Shown one piece after another: positions 43,136-51,076 of a DNA stretch of 53,022 nt. The position numbers and the translations under genes were made by a program. The DNA comes from an uncultured Candidatus Peregrinibacteria bacterium (GTDB taxonomy: Bacteria; Patescibacteriota; Gracilibacteria; UBA1369). The notes below the pieces were generated by a model. That model did no database searches and had not been told where the DNA came from. It saw only the letters and a program-made list of their open reading frames with translations. Positions within the stretch are counted from its first letter, which is position 1. Each line of letters opens with the position of its first letter. The stretch is from the NCBI GenBank assembly GCA_937858825.1, contig CALMAI010000025.1:1-53022 (forward strand), written 5' to 3'.

Positions 43136-44410
43136 ATGATCACCCTCCACAACGAAAACCTTTCTCAAATAGCGAATGGACATGGCTTATCTGAGGGGGA
43201 AATAGAAAGAGAATCAGCACTCCTGGGAACCTACCTCAAACAAATCCACGAACGAAAACAAGGATTCTACTCCATCATTGAAGACGAATCACTTCTGGAA
43301 AAGGTCAACTCATTTGCTGCCAACGCAGAAGGAAAATATGATCATTTTGTCGTTTTAGGAATTGGAGGATCATCACTCGGGACTATCTGTTTACAACAAA
43401 GTCTAACCCACCTTTACGCAAAACCTCGACTGTTTGTCTTGGACAACATCGACCCTGTGATGATGAACGAAATCCAGGATGTCATTCAACTGGAGCGAAC
43501 ACTTTTTATTGTGGTCACAAAATCCGGAGGAACGCCAGAAACACTTTCGGAGTACATGTACTTCCGCAATCTCTGCAACAATGCCGATTTAGACCCAAAA
43601 GAACATTTCGTTTTTATCACCGATCCAGAAAACGGATTCCTTCGCAAAACAGCCAACGATGAAGGAATTATCAGCTTTGAAGTGCCACCCAACGTTGGTG
43701 GAAGATTTTCAGTCCTCACCCATGTGGGACTTTTGCCTGCCCGACTCATTGGATTAAAAGTCGAAGAACTGTTAAAAGGAGCAAATTCCATGAAGGATCT
43801 ATTCCTTAGTGATAATCCAGAAAAAAACCTCCCTTTCAAACTGGCAACTATCCAATATCTCCTCGCCAAAAAAGGAAAAACTATGCATGTGCTCACGCCA
43901 TACGCTCAAAAACTTATCCGCTTCGCCGATTGGTATCGGCAACTTTTAGCGGAAAGCATTGGGAAAAAAGTGAACAACAAAGGAGAAGAAGTTCATGTCG
44001 GCATCACTCCAATTAACGCGCTCGGCGCAACAGATCAACACTCACAAAGCCAGCTCTACAATGAAGGACCAAACGACAAACTCCACATTTTCATGCGGGT
44101 AAAAAACATGGGCATCGAAACCCCAATTCCTCATCTTTATCCAGAAGAAGAGTCACTCAACTACCTTAAAGGAGTCACGTTCAGCAAACTCATCCACACC
44201 GAAATGGAAGGAACCATTAAGTCCCTCACCCAAAACGATCGCCCAAACATCACTCTGGAAATAGATGAAATCAACGAACACACTTTGGGCGAACTCTTCC
44301 TCCTTTTTGAAGGAGCCACAGCATTCCTGGGTGAATTTTTCAACATTAACGCCTTTGACCAACCAGGCGTAGAACTTTCGAAGCAAATAACCAAAAAACT
44401 ACTATCATGA
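43136..44410 (+). CDS. pgi: Glucose-6-phosphate isomerase
   Basis: Interconverts glucose-6-phosphate and fructose-6-phosphate, linking glycolysis with the pentose phosphate route. The 424-aa length fits the shorter bacterial form. Motifs are VVLGIGGSSLGTI (phosphate site), VTKSGGTPETLSEYMYF, NVGGRFSVLTHVGLLPA and DQHSQSQLYNEGPNDKLHIF. The stop TGA overlaps the tkt start as ATGA, so translation is probably coupled. This TGA is direct evidence that TGA means stop here. Confidence 0.95.
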   Translation: MITLHNENLSQIANGHGLSEGEIERESALLGTYLKQIHERKQGFYSIIEDESLLEKVNSFAANAEGKYDHFVVLGIGGSSLGTICLQQSLTHLYAKPRLFVLDNIDPVMMNEIQDVIQLERTLFIVVTKSGGTPETLSEYMYFRNLCNNADLDPKEHFVFITDPENGFLRKTANDEGIISFEVPPNVGGRFSVLTHVGLLPARLIGLKVEELLKGANSMKDLFLSDNPEKNLPFKLATIQYLLAKKGKTMHVLTPYAQKLIRFADWYRQLLAESIGKKVNNKGEEVHVGITPINALGATDQHSQSQLYNEGPNDKLHIFMRVKNMGIETPIPHLYPEEESLNYLKGVTFSKLIHTEMEGTIKSLTQNDRPNITLEIDEINEHTLGELFLLFEGATAFLGEFFNINAFDQPGVELSKQITKKLLS

Positions 44411-46329
44411 ACATTCCGAAAATAGGAGAACAGCTCCAACCACAGCAGATTGAATTCCTTGATGTTGTTGCCAAATCGTGCCGCAGCACCATCATAAGCA
44501 TGCTCAAGCAGTCGCAGAGCGGTCACCCGGGAGGATCCCTCTCATGCATCGATTACCTTACACTCCTCTACAGTTTCATTATCAGCCAGACCGGCGAAGA
44601 GATTGTGGTTTCCAACGGACATATCTCGCCTGCTGTGTACAGCATTTTGGCAGAGATGGGCTACATCCCAAAAGATGACGTGATTAATACTTTCCGGCAG
44701 GTTGGAAGCATTTATGAAGGACACGTCACCCGTCATGTGGATGGAGTGCATTATGGAACCGGACCACTTGGAATCGGAGTTTCCGTTGCTGCATCGTTCG
44801 CGCTCGCAGAAAAATCGAAAGGCGGCGACAAAAAAGTGTATGCACTCATGGGCGATGGCGAAGCTCAGGAAGGTCAGGTCTACGAAATGACGCACTTTGC
44901 CAATAAATACAAACTCAACAACCTGATCCTTTTTGTGGACTACAACGAAGTCCAACTGACAGCCAGCCTGGAAGAGATCATGCCGCTGGATCTGCCGGCC
45001 ATTTTCAAATCGGCCCACTGGCATGTTATAGAAGTGGACGGACACGACTTTGCAGCCATGTGGAATGCCCTCGCTGAAGCCCACGGGGTGAAAGACAAAC
45101 CGGTCGTCCTGATTGGAAAAACCGTTATGGGGAAAGGGGTCGATTTCATGGAAAAAGAAGGAGAAGATTTAAAAGCCACCTGGCATGGGAACGCCCCAAG
45201 TCCGGAAATGGCCGACAAAGCATTGGCAGAATTGGAACTCTCTCCAACAGAGATGGAAACACTTGCCCACATCCAGGAAGTTGTAAAATGGAAACCGCCA
45301 CACTCAGACATAAAAGAGGACCTCATTCCCGTTGAGATCAACGCCGGTGAACCAATCCTCTACTCTGCCGATGAAGTCACCGACTGTCGCAGTGCATACG
45401 GAAAAGCTTTGCTGGATTTGGCCAAAAACAACAAAAACGTCGTGGCACTCGCAGCAGACCTAAGCGAATCGGTTAAAACCGCTGGCGTAGAAAAAGAGTT
45501 ACCAGCTCAACATTTTGAAACAGGAATTGCAGAACAGAACATGGTCTCCATTTCCGGCGGACTCAGTTTAAGCGGATTCATACCATTCTGTTCCACCTTT
45601 GGAGCATTCATGACCAGCCGCGCCAAAGACCAGGCCCGGGTCAACGACATTAACCGTACAAACGTAAAAATGGTAGCCACTCACTGCGGACTTTCCGTTG
45701 GAGAAGATGGACCAACTCACCAGGCCATCGACGACATGAGCTCATTCCTTGGAATGTTCCATACCATGGTCATCGAGCCAGCCGACCCCAACCAGACCGA
45801 CCGAATCATCCGCTACATTGCTTCCCATTGGGGAAACTTCTACGTGCGCATGGGCCGACACAAATTCCCAACCATCACCAAAGAGGACGGAACACCATTC
45901 TACGGAACCGACTACGTCTACGAATACGGAAAATCCGACACCATTCGCGAAGGATCCGATCTCACCATCGCCGCCAGTGGAGCCATGATTACCGAAGCAC
46001 TCAAAGCATGGAGCGAACTCAAAGCAAGCAATCCAGATCTCTCAATCGAAATCGTAGCGGTGAGTTCAATCAAAAAATTCGACAACAACCTTCTTGAATC
46101 GATCAAAAAAACGGGCAAAGTTCTCACCTGCGAAGACCACAACAACATTGCCGGGCTCTCATCCCAACTCGCAAAAGAACTCCTCAAAGAAGGAATCCAA
46201 CCAGAAGCATACGAAAATATTGCCGTCAAAGAGTACCAACTTTCAGGAAAAGCACTCGAACTCTATGAACACGCAGGAATATCATCTAACGCGATCAAAG
46301 AGACATGCCTCAAAATCTTGCAGAAATAG
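44407..46329 (+). CDS. tkt: Transketolase
   Basis: TPP-dependent transfer of two-carbon ketol units in the pentose phosphate route. The single 640-aa chain carries both halves. The N-terminal half has GGSLSCIDYLTLLYSF, SNGHISPAVYSIL and the TPP/metal motif GDGEAQEGQVYEM with VDYNEVQL. The pyrimidine half has GIAEQNMVSISGGLSLSG with the catalytic Glu, then HCGLSVGEDGPTHQAIDD. Overlaps pgi by 4 nt and gnd by 25 nt, tightly coupled. It resembles the split-type transketolases of archaea in sequence style but is fused, as seen in several bacteria. Confidence 0.95.
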   Translation: MNIPKIGEQLQPQQIEFLDVVAKSCRSTIISMLKQSQSGHPGGSLSCIDYLTLLYSFIISQTGEEIVVSNGHISPAVYSILAEMGYIPKDDVINTFRQVGSIYEGHVTRHVDGVHYGTGPLGIGVSVAASFALAEKSKGGDKKVYALMGDGEAQEGQVYEMTHFANKYKLNNLILFVDYNEVQLTASLEEIMPLDLPAIFKSAHWHVIEVDGHDFAAMWNALAEAHGVKDKPVVLIGKTVMGKGVDFMEKEGEDLKATWHGNAPSPEMADKALAELELSPTEMETLAHIQEVVKWKPPHSDIKEDLIPVEINAGEPILYSADEVTDCRSAYGKALLDLAKNNKNVVALAADLSESVKTAGVEKELPAQHFETGIAEQNMVSISGGLSLSGFIPFCSTFGAFMTSRAKDQARVNDINRTNVKMVATHCGLSVGEDGPTHQAIDDMSSFLGMFHTMVIEPADPNQTDRIIRYIASHWGNFYVRMGRHKFPTITKEDGTPFYGTDYVYEYGKSDTIREGSDLTIAASGAMITEALKAWSELKASNPDLSIEIVAVSSIKKFDNNLLESIKKTGKVLTCEDHNNIAGLSSQLAKELLKEGIQPEAYENIAVKEYQLSGKALELYEHAGISSNAIKETCLKILQK

Positions 46330-47723
46330 GAATTATAGGACTCGGAACCATGGGCTCCAACTTTGCCCGCAACCTTGCCACCAAAGGGATTGTCACCGCA
46401 GTCTACAATCGAACAACAGAGGTCACAGAAGAGTTTATCGCTGAACATGGAACCGAAAACCTAATTGGAACAAAAGACCTCCAGGAGTTTGTCCAGAGCA
46501 TTAAAATCCCACGGAAAATCATCATCATCGTAAAAGCCGGCCCCCCTGTTGATGCCGTTTTAGAAAGCCTGACTCCCCTCCTTGACCCCAACGACATTGT
46601 CCTCGATTTTGGAAACACCCACTTCAGCGACACCGAAAGACGCGAACAGAAGCTGAAAAAAAAGAGTATTCATTTTTGGGGATGTGGAATTTCCGGAGGA
46701 GAAAAAGGCGCGCTCCACGGCCCAAGCCTTATGCCTGGAGGACCCAAAGAGAGTTGGCCGGAAATTCAGCCAATTCTTGAAGCAGCAGCAGCCAAAGATT
46801 TTTCCGGCACTCCATGTGTGACATATCTTGGCCCGGGTGCCGCAGGAAACTATGTCAAAATGGTTCACAACGGCATTGAATACGGCATTATGCAAATGCT
46901 TGCCGAAGCTTATGACATGATGAAAACTCTCCTCGACATGCCTGCCCAAAACATAAGTCAGGTGTTCAGACAGTTTGACCGTGGAAAATTGAACGGATAT
47001 CTCCTGGACCTTGCTTCAACCGTCACCGCTCAAAAAGATGATCTTGGGGACGGCTATCTCATTGATAAAATTATGGATAAGGCTGCCCAAAAAGGAACCG
47101 GCAGCTGGACATCTGTTGATGCACTGCAAAAAGGCATCGCTCTCCCGACTATTACAGAAGCTGTTACCAGCCGTATTATATCCAGCTTTAAAGAACGCAG
47201 AAAAGATCTGGCAAAAGAGTATCAACCACAACCAATCCGCGACAACCTGGACACTGACCGCTTTATCGACCTTTTGGACGATGCTCTTTATGTTGGAATC
47301 ATCTGCGCCTTCGCCCAGGGACTTGAGCTCATTCAGGCAACATCAGATGAAAATGGATGGGATACAAACCTTGCCGAGGTAACACGCATTTGGCAGGGAG
47401 GATGCATTATCCGGATGATTCTGCTTGAAAAAATTCAAAAAGCCTACAAAGAATCCGGACAAAGTCACATCCATCTTCTGGAAATGCCATCAATTGTAGC
47501 CGAGATCAAAGGAAACATCGCCAGCCTTAAAGAGGTGGTTGAAATCGCTGCAAAAAACGAAGTTGCCATCCCGGCCCTTTCATCAGCCCTCAACTATTTC
47601 TATGCTATGACGCAAAAAAGAGGTAATGCCAACTTTATTCAGGCTCTCCGCGATGGATTTGGAGCCCACACATTCGAGCGCATAGATCGGGAAGGGATTT
47701 TCCACGCACACTGGAAATCATAA
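46305..47723 (+). CDS. gnd: 6-phosphogluconate dehydrogenase
   Basis: Oxidative decarboxylation of 6-phosphogluconate to ribulose-5-phosphate with NADPH formation. The 472-aa length is the full dimeric form. The start MPQNLAEIGIIGLGTMGSNF has the Rossmann GxGxxG, VYNRTTEV fits NADP. GCGISGGEKGALHGPSLMPGG, KMVHNGIEYGIMQ (catalytic Lys) and the C-terminal KRGNANFIQALRDGFGAHTF complete the signature set. It overlaps tkt by 25 nt and precedes zwf by 21 nt. Confidence 0.96.
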   Translation: MPQNLAEIGIIGLGTMGSNFARNLATKGIVTAVYNRTTEVTEEFIAEHGTENLIGTKDLQEFVQSIKIPRKIIIIVKAGPPVDAVLESLTPLLDPNDIVLDFGNTHFSDTERREQKLKKKSIHFWGCGISGGEKGALHGPSLMPGGPKESWPEIQPILEAAAAKDFSGTPCVTYLGPGAAGNYVKMVHNGIEYGIMQMLAEAYDMMKTLLDMPAQNISQVFRQFDRGKLNGYLLDLASTVTAQKDDLGDGYLIDKIMDKAAQKGTGSWTSVDALQKGIALPTITEAVTSRIISSFKERRKDLAKEYQPQPIRDNLDTDRFIDLLDDALYVGIICAFAQGLELIQATSDENGWDTNLAEVTRIWQGGCIIRMILLEKIQKAYKESGQSHIHLLEMPSIVAEIKGNIASLKEVVEIAAKNEVAIPALSSALNYFYAMTQKRGNANFIQALRDGFGAHTFERIDREGIFHAHWKS

Positions 47724-47744
47724 TAAAAATATCAACAACAAACT

Positions 47745-49166
47745 ATGAATATTTTCCGCATAAAAGATCCATTCACTCTTACAATCTTTGGTGCATCCGG
47801 AGATTTGGCCAAGCTTAAACTTTTCCCGGCACTCTACAGCCTCGCCGAACAAAAAAGACTCCCGGCAGACTTTTCAATCATTGGTTTCGCCCGAACAAAG
47901 AAAACCCAGAAGCAGTTTCAAAAAGAGTTTGAAACAAGCATCAAAAACGTTATAAAAAGTGATCTGAATCCCACGATTCTCAAAAACCTTTCACAGCATG
48001 TCCACTATTTCACCGGTCAATACAACAACCTTGAAAGCTTTCACGAATATAAAGCCTTCCTCAAAAAACTGACGAAAGGAAAAAAACAACCACACCTTGC
48101 CTATTTTTCCGTTCCTCCACAAGCATTCAAACCGATCATCCAAAACCTGGGTGAAAGCAAAACCAGCAAAAATGAAGACATCCGCCTTATTATTGAAAAA
48201 CCTTTTGGCCAGGACTCCAAATCGGCAACCCAGCTTTACCACTTCATTTCCCGATACTTTGAAGAAAAACAGGCATACCTGCTCGATCACTTCCTTGGAA
48301 AATCCGGTGTTCAAAGCATTCTAAACCTCCGTCAGACCAATCGCATCCTCAACATTCTTTTACGGGGAGCCGAAATCGCCAATATCCAGATCAGCGCGCT
48401 GGAAAGCATTGGCATCAAAGAGCGCGCCGGTTACTTTGACCAGGTGGGAATCATGAAAGACTGGATCCAGTCCCACCTCCTTCAGATCCTGGCTCTCACC
48501 ACCATGAATGTGCCTATCAGCGGTAGCGCCGAAAGCCTCCATCGGGAAAAAAACAGCATCCTTTCCGCCATCAAACTTCCAAAGGGCAACAATGTTGTTA
48601 TTGGACAATATGATGGTTACACCAAAGAAAATGGCATTCCAAAAGGGTCCAAAACCGAAACATTCGCGGCAGTAAAACTTTTAATCGATCAGGGCGAATG
48701 GTTTAAAGTTCCTATTTATATTCGAACCGGGAAAAAACTGCACAAAAAACTGACAACCGTTGTCGTTGAGTTCAAAAAACTCGCTTTCCAAAAAGATTCA
48801 GAAGAACCAAATCTTTTGGTGATAGAGGTGGGGCCGGAAGAAAGAGTTTCCATTAAACTCATGAATAAGTACCAAACCGGCAGCTCTCCATACGAATCTA
48901 TTACAACATCCAAATCTATCGCCTGTTCCGGAGACTACTGCCTCCCGCCTCACGGCCTCCTCCTCCTGGATGTTATTCGCGAAAACAAAAGCAGCTTCCT
49001 TTCCTTCCCGGAAATCATCGCATCATGGCATGTTACAGAAGCCATTCTTGACGCTATTAAAAGAAAAAAAATCCGTGTGGAAAAATATAAAGAAGGCAGC
49101 GAAGGACCAAAAAGCCAGCACAAACTTACTCGCCAGGATGGATTCATCTGGCATGATGATCCCTAA
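47745..49166 (+). CDS. zwf: Glucose-6-phosphate 1-dehydrogenase
   Basis: First step of the oxidative pentose phosphate route, making NADPH. The 473-aa protein has the coenzyme motif IFGASGDLAKLKLFPALYSL near residue 15 and the active-site YLLDHFLGKSGVQSIL (residue near 180, a variant of the usual RIDHYLGKE). NIQISALESIGIKERAGYFD and YIRTGKKLHKKLTTVVVEF follow. The substitution of Leu for Arg-Ile before DH and Phe for Tyr are unusual but conservative. It is placed 9 nt before pgl, whose product handles its lactone. Confidence 0.94.
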   Translation: MNIFRIKDPFTLTIFGASGDLAKLKLFPALYSLAEQKRLPADFSIIGFARTKKTQKQFQKEFETSIKNVIKSDLNPTILKNLSQHVHYFTGQYNNLESFHEYKAFLKKLTKGKKQPHLAYFSVPPQAFKPIIQNLGESKTSKNEDIRLIIEKPFGQDSKSATQLYHFISRYFEEKQAYLLDHFLGKSGVQSILNLRQTNRILNILLRGAEIANIQISALESIGIKERAGYFDQVGIMKDWIQSHLLQILALTTMNVPISGSAESLHREKNSILSAIKLPKGNNVVIGQYDGYTKENGIPKGSKTETFAAVKLLIDQGEWFKVPIYIRTGKKLHKKLTTVVVEFKKLAFQKDSEEPNLLVIEVGPEERVSIKLMNKYQTGSSPYESITTSKSIACSGDYCLPPHGLLLLDVIRENKSSFLSFPEIIASWHVTEAILDAIKRKKIRVEKYKEGSEGPKSQHKLTRQDGFIWHDDP

Positions 49167-49175
49167 ACAATCAAC

Positions 49176-49793
49176 ATGTTCATTCGCCTCTTTGATCGGG
49201 AACAGCATTTTATCGATGATTCTGTCGACCATATTGCCAACGCACTCCCACAAAACGGGACCATTGCTCTCAGTGGCGGATCCACTCCCCGTCCCGTGTA
49301 TGAAGCACTTCCGGATTTACCAGAAGTTCAGTTTTTCCAGGTTGATGAACGCTACATCTCCCTTGACGACGAAAATTCCAACAATAGATTAATCCGTGAG
49401 ACCATCAACCCACAGCACTTTCACTACTTTGATACCTCTCTTCCTATTGATGAATGCCTCAAAAAGTATCAACAGGAGCTCCCTTCCCAGCCATTTGACC
49501 TTATTGTTTTGGGGATAGGCCCAGATGGACACACTGCTTCACTCTTTCCAGGCTCCCCTGCCCTTGAAACAAAAGAGCCAGTCGCCCACACCACAACCGA
49601 AGAGTTTGCCGTAAAAGACCGGCTCACCATCACCTTTCCGGTTATTATGCAGGCAAAAAAGCTCTTGGTTCTACTCAAAGGCAAAGAAAAAGAAGAAATC
49701 CTCAACCGCATCACCACATCCAAAACCAATCTCCCAGCCCAAAAACTCCTGGAACATCCGAATGTTCACATCCATCTGTTCGTTCCAGTCTAA
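49176..49793 (+). CDS. pgl: 6-phosphogluconolactonase
   Basis: Hydrolyses 6-phosphogluconolactone, the product of Zwf. The 205-aa protein is slightly shorter than most of the family (about 230-240). Motifs are TIALSGGSTPRPVYEAL, VQFFQVDERYISLDDENSNN, the highly conserved VLGIGPDGHTASLFPGS and LTITFPVIMQAKKLLVLLKG. It closes the pentose phosphate cluster and lies just before the convergent tRNA-Val. It is the DevB/SOL type, not the seven-bladed propeller type. Confidence 0.94.
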   Translation: MFIRLFDREQHFIDDSVDHIANALPQNGTIALSGGSTPRPVYEALPDLPEVQFFQVDERYISLDDENSNNRLIRETINPQHFHYFDTSLPIDECLKKYQQELPSQPFDLIVLGIGPDGHTASLFPGSPALETKEPVAHTTTEEFAVKDRLTITFPVIMQAKKLLVLLKGKEKEEILNRITTSKTNLPAQKLLEHPNVHIHLFVPV

Positions 49794-49806
49794 CTGAAGG
49801 AAATTC

Positions 49807-49882
49807 TGGTGGACGCTGAGGGGCTCGAACCCCCGACCCCCTCGGTGTAAACGAGGTGCTCTACCAACTGAGCTAAGCGTCC
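49807..49882 (-). tRNA. trnV: tRNA-Val (anticodon TAC)
   Basis: A 76-nt cloverleaf on the minus strand. Acceptor GGACGCT pairs with AGCGTCC, D-arm GCTCAGTTGGTAGAGC, anticodon stem CCTCG / CGAGG with loop TTTACAC giving anticodon TAC, T-arm with TTCGAGC, and an encoded CCA preceded by A as discriminator. It is convergent with pgl and divergent from corA. Confidence 0.97.
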
Positions 49883-50004
49883 ACAGACAAACTAAAAATG
49901 CCAGAAAAAGTTAGCATACCAATTTGGACTTTTCAACTAGAATTAAAAAAACTATAGTAAGAAAGCGCCAAAGGCGAGAATTCTGCCTCTTTCCGTGAAC
50001 CCAA

Positions 50005-50952
50005 ATGTACAAAATCTACAAAACAGTACGTGGTAAACTCACCAATCCCCAAAAGCCAACTCCTGGCTGCTGGATTGACATAAACTCACCAACAGAGGAA
50101 GACCTGCAGGAACTCAGCCCATACTTTGAAATCCCTGAAGAGGTACTGGTTTCCGTACGTGACGTTGATGAAGTACCAAAAGTCGAAGAAGAAGAAGACT
50201 TCCAGTTCATTCTCATCCAAACCCCGCTCAACAAAGCCCGCAGTGCTATTGGTGAATACGCCGTTGTCCCCCTTGGCATCCTTTACAACAGGGATTATGT
50301 CATCACTATCTCTGATGGGAAGAACGACATCATGAACTACCTGCGCCTTAAACTGAAAAACTTCAGCAATAACAAAATCATCAACACCTCAAAGAAGCAG
50401 CAATTCATTATGAAGTTGGTTCTTTTTTCTTCAAAAATTTATCTCCGCTACCTTAAGGTTATCAATGCCGGAATTAATAGTGCTCAAAAAGATCTTGGAG
50501 ATCGCGCTCAAAACGAAAAAATCACGCAACTCCTGGACATTGGAAAATCTTTGGCCTACTTCAACCGATCCCTCCGATCCAATCGGTTTGTAATCGAAAA
50601 GCTCTCCAAAAGACGACTCTTTAAAGCAACAGAAGACGATGAAGAGCTGGTGGAAGATGCCATGGATGAAACCGTCCAGGCCATTGAAACCGTAAAAATT
50701 TACGAAAGGATCGTTATCGATACTGCCAATACTTTTGCCACTGTCATTTCCAACGAAGTAAACCGGACCGTAAAAACACTCACGTCAATCACCATCATCC
50801 TCATGATTCCCACACTCGTGGCCAGCATGTACGGAATGAACATCCCTCTCCCCTACCAAGACTCCCCTCACGCCTTCCTGATCGTCCTGGCCATGCTGAT
50901 AATTTCATCAGTAATAGGGATACTTTTCTTCTATCGATCCAAACTATTTTAA
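50005..50952 (+). CDS. corA: CorA-type magnesium transporter
   Basis: Pentameric Mg2+ (or Co2+) channel of the cytoplasmic membrane. The 315-aa protein has a large cytosolic N-terminal funnel domain with a long helix (about 140-250) and two C-terminal helices. The signature MYGMNIPLP sits at the end of the first, near residue 275, followed by the last helix at 289-311 and a Lys-terminated tail. It lies just after tRNA-Val and ends in a region with an inverted repeat. A possible -10 TATAGT is at 49953-49958. Confidence 0.93.
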   Translation: MYKIYKTVRGKLTNPQKPTPGCWIDINSPTEEDLQELSPYFEIPEEVLVSVRDVDEVPKVEEEEDFQFILIQTPLNKARSAIGEYAVVPLGILYNRDYVITISDGKNDIMNYLRLKLKNFSNNKIINTSKKQQFIMKLVLFSSKIYLRYLKVINAGINSAQKDLGDRAQNEKITQLLDIGKSLAYFNRSLRSNRFVIEKLSKRRLFKATEDDEELVEDAMDETVQAIETVKIYERIVIDTANTFATVISNEVNRTVKTLTSITIILMIPTLVASMYGMNIPLPYQDSPHAFLIVLAMLIISSVIGILFFYRSKLF

Positions 50953-50956
50953 CAGT

Positions 50957-50994
50957 TTTTTGTCATCCTTAGCTGCTTGCAAGGATGACAAAAA
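50957..50994. repeat. 14-bp perfect inverted repeat over a -35 box
   Basis: TTTTTGTCATCCTT (50957-50970) and AAGGATGACAAAAA (50981-50994) with a 10-nt loop. There is no T tract after it, so it is not a standard terminator. It overlaps the -35 (TTGCAA, 50977-50982) of the next gene and could be an operator. Confidence 0.7.
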
Positions 50995-51005
50995 TGTTTT
51001 ATAGT
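50977..51005 (+). promoter_or_regulatory. Promoter of the large surface protein gene
   Basis: TTGCAA (50977-50982), 17-nt spacer, TATAGT (51000-51005). It begins within the inverted repeat described above and gives a leader of about 65 nt. Confidence 0.6.
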
Positions 51006-51076
51006 ATACTGATGCCTTAAATTTTTGAAGGCATATCAACAAAAAATATATATAAACATTTTTACTTAAAACAAAA

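Noticed and set aside
44542-45084. Long reverse frames inside tkt and other core genes
   Set aside because: They are antisense shadows of strongly recognised genes and show no family features.
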